Assembly (NCBI RefSeq): GCF_009680455.1
Contig: NZ_WKRD01000001.1
Coordinates: forward strand, 310,001-374,000
Source: Lachnospira eligens
GTDB taxonomy: Bacteria; Bacillota; Clostridia; Lachnospirales; Lachnospiraceae
Direction: 5' to 3'
DNA length: 64,000 bases
Notes under the pieces: model-generated
What the model was told of the DNA's origin: nothing
The model's input: the letters and a program-made list of their open reading frames with translations, nothing else
The model's database searches: none
Position numbers and translations under genes: made by a program
Shown: one piece after another, positions 53,651 through 63,398 of the stretch
How the letters are laid out: the number at the start of each line of letters is the position of its first letter
Numbering within the stretch: position 1 is the first letter of the stretch

Positions 53651-53810
53651 TATTCTTCTCCTCTTGCTGATAAACAGCCTCCCACTCATCTTCTTTCATC
53701 CACTCATCTTCTAATGTAAGTTCTTCGGCTTTAATTGCATTTGAATATATATTATTATAATTGGCATTCATGAAATCCTTAAAATCCTGTATTGTTCTAA
53801 TTGCTTCCAT
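53637..53810 (-). CDS. Small acidic ORF, putative antitoxin
   Basis: A 57-residue ORF, ATG 53808-53810 after AGAGGTG. It reads MEAIRTIQDFKDFMNANYNN at the start and has a duplicated acidic DEWMKEDEWEAVY near the end. It overlaps the MazF-like gene by 14 bases. Acidic composition, size, order and overlap fit a MazE-type antitoxin, but no DNA-binding motif is visible. A TTGATA/TATAAT promoter with 17-base spacing is present on the minus strand at about 53838-53867. Confidence 0.65.
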   Translation of the reverse strand: MEAIRTIQDFKDFMNANYNNIYSNAIKAEELTLEDEWMKEDEWEAVYQQEEKNNGKV

Positions 53811-54036
53811 ATTACACCTCTTAAAATTTATAAATTATATTATATATCTTACACTATATCAACAACGGTTTCAACTTTTATTTTATTCATATTCAAATAT
53901 TATTATTTATAGTAAAAATTTCAATAATTATTAATTTTATATAAAACGCTTGCATTATCAAACCATTTGTTATATTATCATGTCAACAAGATGTAGTTTT
54001 TAATACTACATGTCATTATAGGAGGAGGGATTTATT

Positions 54037-54753
54037 ATGACAACTTTTGCACCAGCACTTCATTTACAGAATGATAATATACACACTAAGATAAAGGCAC
54101 AGATGATTATTAAAGACCCTGGCAGTTCGATAACACATTTTATCGGCATGCTCTGTGCAATTGCAGGATTATTCCCACTTATTCTTAAAGCAGCCTCTTA
54201 TGGAACAACCGTTTCTATTGTTTCAATGACTGTATTTATGGTAAGTATGATTCTTCTATATGCAGCAAGCACAACTTATCACACATTTGATATATCAAGT
54301 AATGTCAATATTGTGCTGAAAAGGCTTGATCACTGCATGATTCCTGTTCTTATCGCAGGCTCATACACTCCAGTCTGCCTAATTGTACTTCATAATATAT
54401 ATGGCTATGTTATGTTTGGAATTGTGTGGGGAATCGCCATTCTTGCTATCGCATTCAAGCTTCTCTGGGTAACTTGTCCTAAGTGGATATCTTCAGTTCT
54501 CTACATTGTAATGGGCTGGACATGTATTATGGCTCTTCCTCAGATATATTCAGCACTTGCCGGAGCCGCATTCTTCTGGCTTCTCGCCGGCGGAATCTTC
54601 TACACTGTTGGCGGCGTAATATATGCAATTAAGATGCCTGCATTTAACGCAAAGCACCCTAACTTCGGAACACATGAAATCTTTCATGTATTTGTTATGG
54701 CTGGAAGCCTCTGCCACTTCATACTGATGTATAACTTCGTTGCTATTATGTAA
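54037..54753 (+). CDS. Hemolysin III/PAQR-family membrane protein
   Basis: A 238-residue protein with seven predicted membrane helices of the YqfA/hemolysin III (adiponectin-receptor-like) family. The conserved Ser/His/Asp metal-site residues are in SSITHFIGML, ASTTYHTFD, RLDHCMIPVLIAGSYTP and HEIFHVFVMAGSLCHF. Members are thought to be zinc-dependent hydrolases acting on membrane lipids; haemolytic activity is not implied. GGAGG precedes ATG 54037. Confidence 0.92.
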   Translation: MTTFAPALHLQNDNIHTKIKAQMIIKDPGSSITHFIGMLCAIAGLFPLILKAASYGTTVSIVSMTVFMVSMILLYAASTTYHTFDISSNVNIVLKRLDHCMIPVLIAGSYTPVCLIVLHNIYGYVMFGIVWGIAILAIAFKLLWVTCPKWISSVLYIVMGWTCIMALPQIYSALAGAAFFWLLAGGIFYTVGGVIYAIKMPAFNAKHPNFGTHEIFHVFVMAGSLCHFILMYNFVAIM

Positions 54754-54933
54754 TCACCACACACCTATAAAATATGTAAGCGGCGGATTCCCGCCGCCTT
54801 TATCTATATTAAGCACCTGCTTTGCCCTTTCAGGCGTTATCCCACTTATATAATGGAGACTGCCGGCTGTTTCTCCGCACACATTGCTTGTAAAATCATA
54901 AGCAGGTGCTGATTTTACACGTATTGTCAACAA
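54754..54933 (-). CDS. Possible small protein in frame after the SpoIIQ-like stop codon
   Basis: Directly after the TAA of the SpoIIQ-like gene the same frame stays open for 59 codons from TTG 54931-54933 to TGA 54754-54756, next to the stop of the convergent hemolysin III gene. The peptide has a protein-like composition (VKSAPAYDFTSNVCGETAG, ISGITPERAKQVL). There is no good ribosome site and no family I recognise. The stretch also carries an 11-bp inverted repeat (AGCACCTGCTT 54812-54822, AAGCAGGTGCT 54900-54910) and a GCGGCGG/CCGCCGC hairpin (54780-54797) that could terminate the plus-strand gene. It may be a small gene, an old C-terminal extension, or chance. Confidence 0.35.
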   Translation of the reverse strand: MLTIRVKSAPAYDFTSNVCGETAGSLHYISGITPERAKQVLNIDKGGGNPPLTYFIGVW

Positions 54934-55737
54934 TTACTCGCCGAGGTAATCCATAGGATTCACAGGAATACCGTCCTTTGTCATTGCAAAATATATTCCT
55001 GGGCCCTCTTCTTTATAGTATGCTGTTGGCTCGGCCACGGTACCAAGAAGCTGACCGGCTGTAACTGTATCTCCAATCTTAACATTCACATCTGAAAGCA
55101 TACCAGTTGTCATCTCATATCCATTACCTGCTGCAACCCTTACAGTAAGTCCTGTTTCAGTATTCTCTGCAACATCAACAACTACACCTGATACCGCTGC
55201 ACATACCTTAGTTCCAACATCTGAAGCAACTACCATACCAGGACTGCATTTGTACATGCCAAGAGTCTTAAAATACACAGTAGAATCCATATTATATCCA
55301 AGCGTAACAGTTCCGCTGACAGGCCAGTATATAAGCTCTCCCTGGTCAAATGTATACTTACTTATAGCATTTGCCATAACCTCAGCTTCAGTCATAGGCT
55401 TGACCGCCTGTTCCTCTGTCTCCGGCTCCTTTGTCTGCTCCGTAACCTCATCCTCAGTTCCATCACCATCATCAGACATGCTTGCTCTTGCGTTGGCATT
55501 AATAATATCATCATCACCAACAGTTGGTTCTTCCACTGGAATATCCGGGTCGTCATCTGTCTTGATAGCCACATTTCCTTCTGTTTCATTCAGATTCACA
55601 AGATTGTTGTTCTTAGATTTCTTAACATTCTGTGCTACTGAAAATATCCCAAACACAAGCGCAACAATAACCGCCAGCGTAATAACCGCTGACACAACCT
55701 TAACCTTGTCGGTTCCTCGCGTTCTTACATTCGCCAT
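54934..55737 (-). CDS. SpoIIQ-like degenerate M23 protein
   Basis: A 267-residue membrane-anchored protein: one helix at about residues 13-35, an acidic linker (about 45-120), then an M23/LytM domain. The metal ligands are missing: where active enzymes have H-x-G-V-D and HLHFE, this one has YKCSPGMV and IYFAMTKDG. SpoIIQ of Bacillus, a degenerate LytM protein of the forespore membrane that pairs with SpoIIIAH, is the best match. It implies sporulation ability. Other spoII/III genes are not adjacent. Confidence 0.78.
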   Translation of the reverse strand: MANVRTRGTDKVKVVSAVITLAVIVALVFGIFSVAQNVKKSKNNNLVNLNETEGNVAIKTDDDPDIPVEEPTVGDDDIINANARASMSDDGDGTEDEVTEQTKEPETEEQAVKPMTEAEVMANAISKYTFDQGELIYWPVSGTVTLGYNMDSTVYFKTLGMYKCSPGMVVASDVGTKVCAAVSGVVVDVAENTETGLTVRVAAGNGYEMTTGMLSDVNVKIGDTVTAGQLLGTVAEPTAYYKEEGPGIYFAMTKDGIPVNPMDYLGE

Positions 55738-55825
55738 ACTAACATCCTCCTATCATTTCGCAAAGCTTTGATGTTAATATGTTTTCCAGATTCGTAAAGT
55801 TTATACTGTTTTTAAATGTAAAAAT

Positions 55826-55846
55826 CCCCGCACACAAAGTGCGGGG
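55826..55846 (-). terminator. Terminator of glgP
   Basis: CCCCGCAC (55826-55833) pairs with GTGCGGGG (55839-55846), with ATTTTT on the minus strand. Confidence 0.9.
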
Positions 55847-55878
55847 AAATATTCAATAATCTTCTGACAAATCCGATA

Positions 55879-58353
55879 TTACATCTCAACAGGAGTCTTA
55901 GTAAGCTTCCAGATTTCTGTAGCATACTCTTCAATAGTTCTGTCTGATGAGAACTTACCTGCCTTGGCTGTATTAGTCATAACAGTCTTGGCCCAGCCGT
56001 TAGTATCTCTGTATCTCTCATCAATCTTTCTCTGAGCCTCTGCATATGAACGGAAGTCCTTAAGAATAAAGTAAGTATCTGCTCTTCTGCCTCCATCATT
56101 GTTAAGAAGAGAATTGTAGATATCTCTGAACATCTCTGTATCCTCTGGAGAATACTTTCCATTGATAAGTTCCATAAGAACATCTCTTATTTCCTGATCA
56201 TTGTTAAAGATTTCCATAGGATCATATCCGCCCTCATTCTCGAAACGGATAACTTCATCAGAGCTGAGACCAAATATCTGTGCATTTTCAGCACCAACTT
56301 CATTAACGATTTCGACATTAGCTCCATCCATAGTACCAAGAGTAATTGCACCGTTAAGCATGAACTTCATGTTACCTGTACCTGAAGCCTCCTTAGAAGC
56401 TGTAGATATCTGCTCACTTACATCTGCTGCCGCAAATATAATCTCACCATTAGATACTCTGTAGTTCTCAATGAATACAACCTTAATCTTGCCCTTGATA
56501 GAAGCATCGTTATTAATAACGTTAGCTACATTATTGATAAGCTTGATTGTCTGCTTAGCAATCTTGTATCCTGCTGCTGCCTTGGCACCAAAGATAAATG
56601 TCCTTGGAACCATATCATAATCAGGATTTCTCTTAATCTGATTGTACAAATACATAACATGTAAGATATTAAGTAACTGTCTCTTATATTCATGAAGTCT
56701 CTTAACCTGTACATCAAAGATAGAATTAGGATCAACATCAATTCCGTTATTTTCCTTGATATACTTGGCAAGACGAACCTTGTTCTTATACTTAATCTGC
56801 ATGAAATCCTGATGAGCCTTAGGATCATCAACATAGAGCATAAGCTTTTCAAGCTGGCTTAAATCTGTAACCCATCCATCACCAATCTTATCTGTAATCC
56901 AGTCAGAAAGAAGTGGGTTAGCATGCTTTAAGAATCTTCTCTGAGTAATACCGTTAGTCTTATTATTAAACTTCTCTGGCATCATTTCATAGAAATCTCT
57001 TAACTCCTGCTTCTTTAAGATTTCTGTGTGGAGCTTTGCAACACCATTAACAGAATATCCGGCAACAATTGCAAGATTAGCCATCTTAACCTGTCCGTCA
57101 TAGATAATAGCCATCTTACGAACCTTCTCCTGATTTCCAGGATATTTAGCCTTAATCTCTTCTACGAAACGACGGTTAATCTCTTCTACAATCTGGTAAA
57201 TTCTTGGAAGAAGTCTTGAGAACAACTCAATAGGCCACTTCTCAAGTGCCTCAGCCATAATTGTATGGTTAGTATAAGCAACAGTCTTAGTTGTGATATC
57301 CCATGCCTCATCCCATTCAAGTCCGTTCTCATCCATAAGGATACGCATAAGCTCTGCAACTGCAACAGTTGGATGTGTATCATTAAGCTGGAAAGTAACC
57401 TTCTTATAAATGTTCTTAACATCCCCATTATTCATTGACTTATATCTGTCAACAGCTCTCTGTACACTTGCTGATACGAAGAAATACTGCTGCTTAAGTC
57501 TTAATTCCTTACCGGCATAATGGTTATCATTAGGATAAAGTACCTCAACGATATTCTTTGCAAGGTTCTCCTCCTCAATAGCCTTCTGGTAATCACCCTT
57601 ATCGAAAGAGTTAAGGTTAAATGTATTAACAGGCTCTGCGTCCCAGATTCTAAGAGAGTTAACAGTGTTATTGCCATATCCAAGAACAGGAATATCATAT
57701 GGAACAGCGATTACAGAACGGTAATCTTCCTGAACAAACATATCTCTTCCAGTCTTTTCATCTCTGTAAGAACGAACATATCCACCGAATTTAACTTCAT
57801 ATCTGTATTCAGATCTCTTAATTTCAAATGGGTTGCCATCCTTTAACCAGTTATCAGGAACTTCTACCTGATATCCGTCCTTAATCTCCTGCTTGAACAT
57901 ACCATATTTATAACGGATACCACATCCATATGCAGGATATTCAAGAGTTGCTAAAGAATCCATGAAACATGCAGCAAGACGGCCAAGACCACCATTACCT
58001 AAAGCTGCGTCCGGCTCCTGATCCTCAATAACATTAATATCAAGACCAAGCTCGTCAAGTGCTTCCTTAATCTCATCATAAGCACAGAGATTAATCATGT
58101 TGTTACCAAGTGCACGTCCCATAAGGAACTCCATAGACATATAATAAACCATCTTAGGATCGTCCTTCTCATACTGCTTATGGGTGGCAATCCATTTATC
58201 AATAATAATATCCTTAACAGCATAAGAAACTGCCTGGAAAACTTCCTGATCATTAGCCTCTTCAATATTCTTTCTATAAAGAGACTTACAATTACTGATT
58301 ACATTCTTCTTGAATTCTTCCTTACTGAAATTCTGTGTTAAACTTGTCGCCAT
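55879..58353 (-). CDS. glgP: Glycogen/starch phosphorylase
   Basis: A 824-residue GT35 enzyme that releases glucose-1-phosphate from glycogen. PLP sits on Lys663 in EASGTGNMKFMLNG; QLNDTHPTVAVAELMRIL and GNGGLGRLAACFMDSLA are family blocks. The start at ATG 58351-58353 opens MATSLTQNFSKEEF; an in-frame TTG 13 codons earlier has no ribosome site. No other glg gene lies nearby, so it is a stand-alone unit. Glucose-1-phosphate also feeds RmlA in this window. Confidence 0.95.
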   Translation of the reverse strand: MATSLTQNFSKEEFKKNVISNCKSLYRKNIEEANDQEVFQAVSYAVKDIIIDKWIATHKQYEKDDPKMVYYMSMEFLMGRALGNNMINLCAYDEIKEALDELGLDINVIEDQEPDAALGNGGLGRLAACFMDSLATLEYPAYGCGIRYKYGMFKQEIKDGYQVEVPDNWLKDGNPFEIKRSEYRYEVKFGGYVRSYRDEKTGRDMFVQEDYRSVIAVPYDIPVLGYGNNTVNSLRIWDAEPVNTFNLNSFDKGDYQKAIEEENLAKNIVEVLYPNDNHYAGKELRLKQQYFFVSASVQRAVDRYKSMNNGDVKNIYKKVTFQLNDTHPTVAVAELMRILMDENGLEWDEAWDITTKTVAYTNHTIMAEALEKWPIELFSRLLPRIYQIVEEINRRFVEEIKAKYPGNQEKVRKMAIIYDGQVKMANLAIVAGYSVNGVAKLHTEILKKQELRDFYEMMPEKFNNKTNGITQRRFLKHANPLLSDWITDKIGDGWVTDLSQLEKLMLYVDDPKAHQDFMQIKYKNKVRLAKYIKENNGIDVDPNSIFDVQVKRLHEYKRQLLNILHVMYLYNQIKRNPDYDMVPRTFIFGAKAAAGYKIAKQTIKLINNVANVINNDASIKGKIKVVFIENYRVSNGEIIFAAADVSEQISTASKEASGTGNMKFMLNGAITLGTMDGANVEIVNEVGAENAQIFGLSSDEVIRFENEGGYDPMEIFNNDQEIRDVLMELINGKYSPEDTEMFRDIYNSLLNNDGGRRADTYFILKDFRSYAEAQRKIDERYRDTNGWAKTVMTNTAKAGKFSSDRTIEEYATEIWKLTKTPVEM

Positions 58354-58508
58354 GTATTTAAAACTCCCTTCTGAATATGGACGGCTCCCCAATACGCCGA
58401 TAATACCTTGTAAAAATTATAATCCGCCCCACAATAGATGTTTTAATTATACATAATAATATTTACAAATGCAAACTTTATTATTCAATTGTCCTCAAAC
58501 TATATTTT

Positions 58509-60605
58509 TCAATATTTTCCTATAATTCTTCCAAAATCCATCAGAATCTCGACAGATAAATACTTCATAGAATTAATACCTAATTTGAATAACAAATATG
58601 GCATAACAAGCACCATAAATGTAATTACAAGACAGCCTTTATAATCTAAAATCTTTGTAATTCCATATATTCCAATTGATATTATTAATAATAAAACAAG
58701 TCTGAACGCCTGACCAATTACCATATACCAAGCTATGCTGATATTAAAAGGAAGGTCATAAAAAATCTGCAGGCTCTGAATTGGTGCTGACAACTGTTCT
58801 AGTTTGTACAACTGACATATATTAAAAATATCAATAAATGCAGAAAGTCCCCATATAAAAAATGATATCATAAGTATTTTTAATAATTTAACAGCCTTTA
58901 CCCTGCTTCTCTCTTTTGAAGTGTTAAGAAAAGCTATCATATGACATCTTTTTTCATATGCATATTCGCCTGATATTATGAGAATAAGAAATATTACGCA
59001 TACAAGATTCTGACTTTCCGTGTTCTGATATTTCCTTGAGCCAAATATATCCTCATAAGCAGCGGGATTTACAATTCTCGCTTCTATCCCTTTTTCCTCA
59101 TTAACTTTTCTTACATAATTCAGACAATTCTCCATATTTTCAAGAGTCTGACTTGCTTCACGAAATTTATATTTATAATTAGCATCTGTCTCTGCTTTTT
59201 TGCCTAATTCTTCGACAGCATTACGACATTCCTCAATATATGCTTCACACTCTTTATCTCCGGTATTTCCACTAAACATAGAATAAAAATTATTCATTGA
59301 AAAATCCGTATTACTATAATCAACACCTCTGTACATTCTGCATGATATCAATAAATAAACAGCAGCAGCAAGAAGTATTATTCCCTTTTGTAATATAAGG
59401 GTCTTATATAATTCAGATACAAATAAAGGTACTTTTCCCAATAACATCTGGATAAACTGAGAGCATTTTTCTATTATTTTTGTTATGGCACTCTTCCTGC
59501 CCTGTGCATATTTATGAGAATATGTAATATATACTCCAATCAATCCTGTTATTGCCAGTAATATTGTCAGAAGCCAAGTCGTACTCTGAATATCTGTAAT
59601 AAAATTATCCGTTCCCCAGTTTTCATATATGTAATATGACTGCCCCGGAAACAATACATTTGAAATATTTATGTATTTTAAAAATGCAAATGCACTCTTA
59701 GATGATATATTAATATTAATTATATATTCAAAAACTAAAAACAACCCTGTTCCTGCTATTGATAATTTGTAATTACCAGTAATAAGGAAAACAAAATATA
59801 CCAGCCATGACAACACACTCATAGCTATCGCAAATGTTATACAATATATAATAAAAAATGTAGCTACATTTGTCTTTAATTGGAACATATTAAACATATA
59901 AGAATTCTGTATCAGACTTCCCATATTACAGCCATAAATATTCTTATATATTGCCAGAATGACGCCATTAAAAACAAACGAAAGCACTATTGATATAAGC
60001 AATATAATAAAACATCTTTTTACCGGTAATACTTTTCTGGAATTTTTACTGCCTCTAATCTGAAGAAACATATTATTTTCAAACTCTTCCATAAAAGTTA
60101 TAAGCACAAATATCATCATCACCAGAAAAATAACTGGAAGTTGTTTGTCTGATACCAGTTTTTCTATAGCAGTAGTGTTAGTAATAGAGAAATTGATTTC
60201 CCCTCTGCTTTCCAAATCTGCCATATACTTTTGCGCATTAAGTACATAGTAACTTTGCTCCTCCGCAAATAATGTGCTGTTAATAATTTTCTTGTAATTA
60301 TTCTCTGCCCTTGACATATCAGAAGAATAAACATATTGATATTTTTCCTGTAAAAGTTTTATTGCTTCTTCAATATATTCCCTGTCTGCTTCGTAGTCAT
60401 CTGTTTTATCATGTACATACTTGCTGTATGTTAAGGATTCAATCATTTCCGTTTGATTATCATATTCATACATCAACTGATTATAATAAGCATATACTTT
60501 TTTATCATTCGTATTATTAATCTTAAAAATGCTCAACCAGATTATTATTCCAAGAAAAATAGCAATAAATACAACACTTTTCCGTAAAACCCTCAATAAT
60601 TCCAT
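58509..60605 (-). CDS. ABC-2 family membrane protein with two extracytoplasmic loops
   Basis: A 698-residue membrane protein. It has two similar halves, each with one N-terminal helix (LRKSVVFIAIFLGIIIWL; then YKTLILQKGIILLAAAVYLL), a large Glu/Lys/Tyr-rich extracytoplasmic loop and about five more helices. This layout fits ABC-2 permeases of lantibiotic or bacitracin-type exporters. No ATPase gene is within the window. The start at 60603-60605 follows AGGAG. It is seven bases from the end of the lipoprotein gene and belongs to a LytTR-GHKL-lipoprotein-permease cluster. Confidence 0.65.
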   Translation of the reverse strand: MELLRVLRKSVVFIAIFLGIIIWLSIFKINNTNDKKVYAYYNQLMYEYDNQTEMIESLTYSKYVHDKTDDYEADREYIEEAIKLLQEKYQYVYSSDMSRAENNYKKIINSTLFAEEQSYYVLNAQKYMADLESRGEINFSITNTTAIEKLVSDKQLPVIFLVMMIFVLITFMEEFENNMFLQIRGSKNSRKVLPVKRCFIILLISIVLSFVFNGVILAIYKNIYGCNMGSLIQNSYMFNMFQLKTNVATFFIIYCITFAIAMSVLSWLVYFVFLITGNYKLSIAGTGLFLVFEYIININISSKSAFAFLKYINISNVLFPGQSYYIYENWGTDNFITDIQSTTWLLTILLAITGLIGVYITYSHKYAQGRKSAITKIIEKCSQFIQMLLGKVPLFVSELYKTLILQKGIILLAAAVYLLISCRMYRGVDYSNTDFSMNNFYSMFSGNTGDKECEAYIEECRNAVEELGKKAETDANYKYKFREASQTLENMENCLNYVRKVNEEKGIEARIVNPAAYEDIFGSRKYQNTESQNLVCVIFLILIISGEYAYEKRCHMIAFLNTSKERSRVKAVKLLKILMISFFIWGLSAFIDIFNICQLYKLEQLSAPIQSLQIFYDLPFNISIAWYMVIGQAFRLVLLLIISIGIYGITKILDYKGCLVITFMVLVMPYLLFKLGINSMKYLSVEILMDFGRIIGKY

Positions 60606-60612
60606 TTTGCTC

Positions 60613-61989
60613 CTATTCCGGAGTAATCTGTATCCACTCCTTGTTTCCTGTTCCAATGTCAGCTTTGTCCAACACTGCACTTAAACATACCTGTGCCAGT
60701 TTACTCGAACCTTCAGTTTCCATTCTCTTTTTCAGTTCTTCATATTTACTCATTAATTCTGAAGATGCTTTGAACTGTTGAATATCCGTATCTGTTGTTG
60801 TTACTAACAGATATCTTCTATCTCCTCCCAATATATTTACATCAGCAGTCGTCTTAGTACTTTCCTGATTAAATTCTAATGTATCTTTTATCTCGCCATT
60901 TGTATCTAATATATAAACAATATTTTTATCATCAGTTGTAATATTTTTTATTCCTTTAGAAAGGTCTGGTTTATCAAATACATAAAAATACTGTCCATCA
61001 TATCCTGCAAGTTTTGTATAATTTCTGGTTGATTTATTATCCAGTTTAAATACTTCACTTATTTCCTGTGTTTTAAGATTCATTCTATAAAGACACCATG
61101 CACTTGAATCTACTCCTGCAAAATACATGTTGCCATCTTTATCATAAAATAATTCTGATGTAACCCAGTGTTTAGAATCTGCCTTCTTAGATAATTCGTC
61201 ATCACTACTTATATCAATAAGTGTTTCTACATTCCCTGTATTAGTATCGAGACAATCCACGATATATTCTTCTGCCTCTAATGATATACTTGTTCTCCAG
61301 TTAATATAGAGTTTGTCACCTATTGCGTTAAGTGACGCAAGACTAACCCCTATAAAATCTGTTCCACCATTGAATGCTGCATTATATTCTTTTACTTTTT
61401 CCGGTTCAGATGAACTATTAATGTCCACCTTATACATTACACACCCCGAATCACTATATAAAAGATAATACATATATCCATTGACAATATCTGCATATTT
61501 AATGTCACCCCATGCTGATGACAAAGACATACCTTCTGTTGATAATGTCTTTTCAGATTTCTTATCTCTTAATGTTTTATCATAAGACACAAGGATATCC
61601 TTCTCCTTTGTCTTTTCTATCATGTATATTCTTCCACCATAATACCATATAGTACTACCCAGACATTCTTCATCTGACAAATATGCCTCGCACTCTGCAT
61701 TATCATGTGTACAATTTACATTTGAACATAACGCTACACTATTGGCATTAACCATATCGTAGTAAAACATAAATTTATATTCTTCACTGCTAACTGGAGA
61801 CTTTGCAAGATAATAATACCCTTTTTCCGCAGCCGCAGCATTTTTTTTCATATAAAATTGAGCCTCATCTTTATATTCATAATCAGAATATTTATAAACA
61901 TTGTCATCATTCTTAACCGTATTATTATTACCACATGCTGTTAATACAGCCATTCCTGCAATCAATATTGCTAATACTGCCTTTTTCAA
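60613..61989 (-). CDS. Lipoprotein with a probable beta-propeller, Cys-rich segment
   Basis: A 458-residue lipoprotein. The start is TTG 61987-61989, six bases after GGGGGAG; the signal peptide KKAVLAILIAGMAVLTAC ends in a lipobox cysteine. Residues about 85-105 have a CSNVNCTHDNAEC motif that recurs in many Lachnospiraceae lipoproteins next to ABC-2 genes. Repeated Tyr/Asp/Gly-rich strands (IWYYGGRIYMI, GDKLYINW, DGQYFYVFD) suggest a beta-propeller. It could sense or bind an extracellular peptide and pass the signal to the permease or kinase (inference). Confidence 0.7.
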   Translation of the reverse strand: MKKAVLAILIAGMAVLTACGNNNTVKNDDNVYKYSDYEYKDEAQFYMKKNAAAAEKGYYYLAKSPVSSEEYKFMFYYDMVNANSVALCSNVNCTHDNAECEAYLSDEECLGSTIWYYGGRIYMIEKTKEKDILVSYDKTLRDKKSEKTLSTEGMSLSSAWGDIKYADIVNGYMYYLLYSDSGCVMYKVDINSSSEPEKVKEYNAAFNGGTDFIGVSLASLNAIGDKLYINWRTSISLEAEEYIVDCLDTNTGNVETLIDISSDDELSKKADSKHWVTSELFYDKDGNMYFAGVDSSAWCLYRMNLKTQEISEVFKLDNKSTRNYTKLAGYDGQYFYVFDKPDLSKGIKNITTDDKNIVYILDTNGEIKDTLEFNQESTKTTADVNILGGDRRYLLVTTTDTDIQQFKASSELMSKYEELKKRMETEGSSKLAQVCLSAVLDKADIGTGNKEWIQITPE

Positions 61990-62099
61990 TAGAATCTCCC
62001 CCTTCTTATCCCAACTACATTCTGACTCCACTTTACAACATTCCCAATATTTTTCAATACGATTTACGCGAACGGTCATTTTTTAACGCGAATTGTATT

Positions 62100-63398
62100 T
62101 CACTTTCCCAATGACAGCTCAACTCTGCACATAATATAGTCCGGTCGACGCATTTCATACGATATTTCCCCATTATATTTATCAACAACATCTTTAATAT
62201 TCTTCAAACCATATCCATGCTTTCTGCTGTCTTCCTTAGTTGTCTGAGTATCTGTATTTATTTCCTTAATGCCATTCATTACCGAATTGCCTATATTAAA
62301 GCTCAATGTATCTTCTGTCCTGCATATCATCACATATATCTCCGGTTTGTCTGTTTTCAGGCTTGCTTCCATAGCATTATCAATAAGATTTTCTAATATT
62401 ACATACATATCTATATCAGCTATTGATTCCTCCACATTTCCTAATACAATACATGTTTTCTCAATTCTAAGTTCTTCACACTGTAATATTTTTCTGTTAA
62501 GAAGATAATTAAGTACAACATTTGAAGAACATATTACTTCCTTTTCTACAGACTGCTCACCTGTGTACTTCTGCGTAATATTCTTTATTTTTTGCATTTC
62601 CCCCTTATCAGCTAAATCCGAAATCAGACTTAATATGTTCTTTTCATCATGCTTATACTTGCTATATCTTTCCTGAAGTTCAATTATCCCCTGAATGTCC
62701 TTCTCTTTCTGTCTGTATGCCTCTACAAGAAGTTCTTCCTCTGTATTATGTTCGTAGACTTTTCGTTCAATAGACATCAGTACCATATTTATAATATTAA
62801 CCGTGATTATTCCCACCACAGCAATCAGCGTATATAATGCTCTAATGCTTTCACTTTTATTTTCCTGATATACTATCAGACAGCATATAATTACTGAAAC
62901 AACCGGAACTATACTTAATACCATCATGTATCTGTTATCCATATGCTCATTCATTGTCTTAAACTTAATTATCATATAGAAAAATATGCATAAAATCACC
63001 TGCGTAAGTACAAGTGAAATATACCTGCTTGATTCTCCATATTGTCCTACTTTTAAGAAATCTGTTCCTTTTATTACTCCTACAATTCCAGCGCCTAGCA
63101 TTGCGGCACATACAATTGCCACCATCATCACAACATTATACATAATCTTCTGGGCAACATTCCCACATAAGAATACTGCGCTAAACGCCAATGATACAAC
63201 TAGATATATAAGCACTCCCACGCTCTCAAAAAAAATAATTCTGTTCATAATCTCAAGATACAGAACTGTTACTATAACTCCTGTTATATATGCACATTTT
63301 CTATTCTTCCCCTCTTTCACGCCAAGACATTTTATAAGATAATATGTTATTGCAAATGCCTGAAAAATATTTACAAACACTTCTACCGCCTCGTACAT
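62100..63398 (-). CDS. GHKL-domain sensor histidine kinase (AgrC-like)
   Basis: A 432-residue kinase. The first ~205 residues contain six or seven membrane helices; the cytoplasmic part has the phospho-His region KYKHDEKNILSLISDL and a GHKL ATPase domain with ILENLIDNAMEAS, FNIGNS and KHGYGLKNIKDVV. This is the peptide-sensing AgrC/BlpH class. Its start overlaps the end of the LytTR regulator by 16 bases, so both are one unit. Confidence 0.92.
   Translation of the reverse strand: MYEAVEVFVNIFQAFAITYYLIKCLGVKEGKNRKCAYITGVIVTVLYLEIMNRIIFFESVGVLIYLVVSLAFSAVFLCGNVAQKIMYNVVMMVAIVCAAMLGAGIVGVIKGTDFLKVGQYGESSRYISLVLTQVILCIFFYMIIKFKTMNEHMDNRYMMVLSIVPVVSVIICCLIVYQENKSESIRALYTLIAVVGIITVNIINMVLMSIERKVYEHNTEEELLVEAYRQKEKDIQGIIELQERYSKYKHDEKNILSLISDLADKGEMQKIKNITQKYTGEQSVEKEVICSSNVVLNYLLNRKILQCEELRIEKTCIVLGNVEESIADIDMYVILENLIDNAMEASLKTDKPEIYVMICRTEDTLSFNIGNSVMNGIKEINTDTQTTKEDSRKHGYGLKNIKDVVDKYNGEISYEMRRPDYIMCRVELSLGK

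Noticed and set aside
54934..55737. Active M23 endopeptidase
   Set aside because: Both metal-binding motifs are lost, in contrast to the intact HKGVDW and HLHFE of the protein at 29966-31498.
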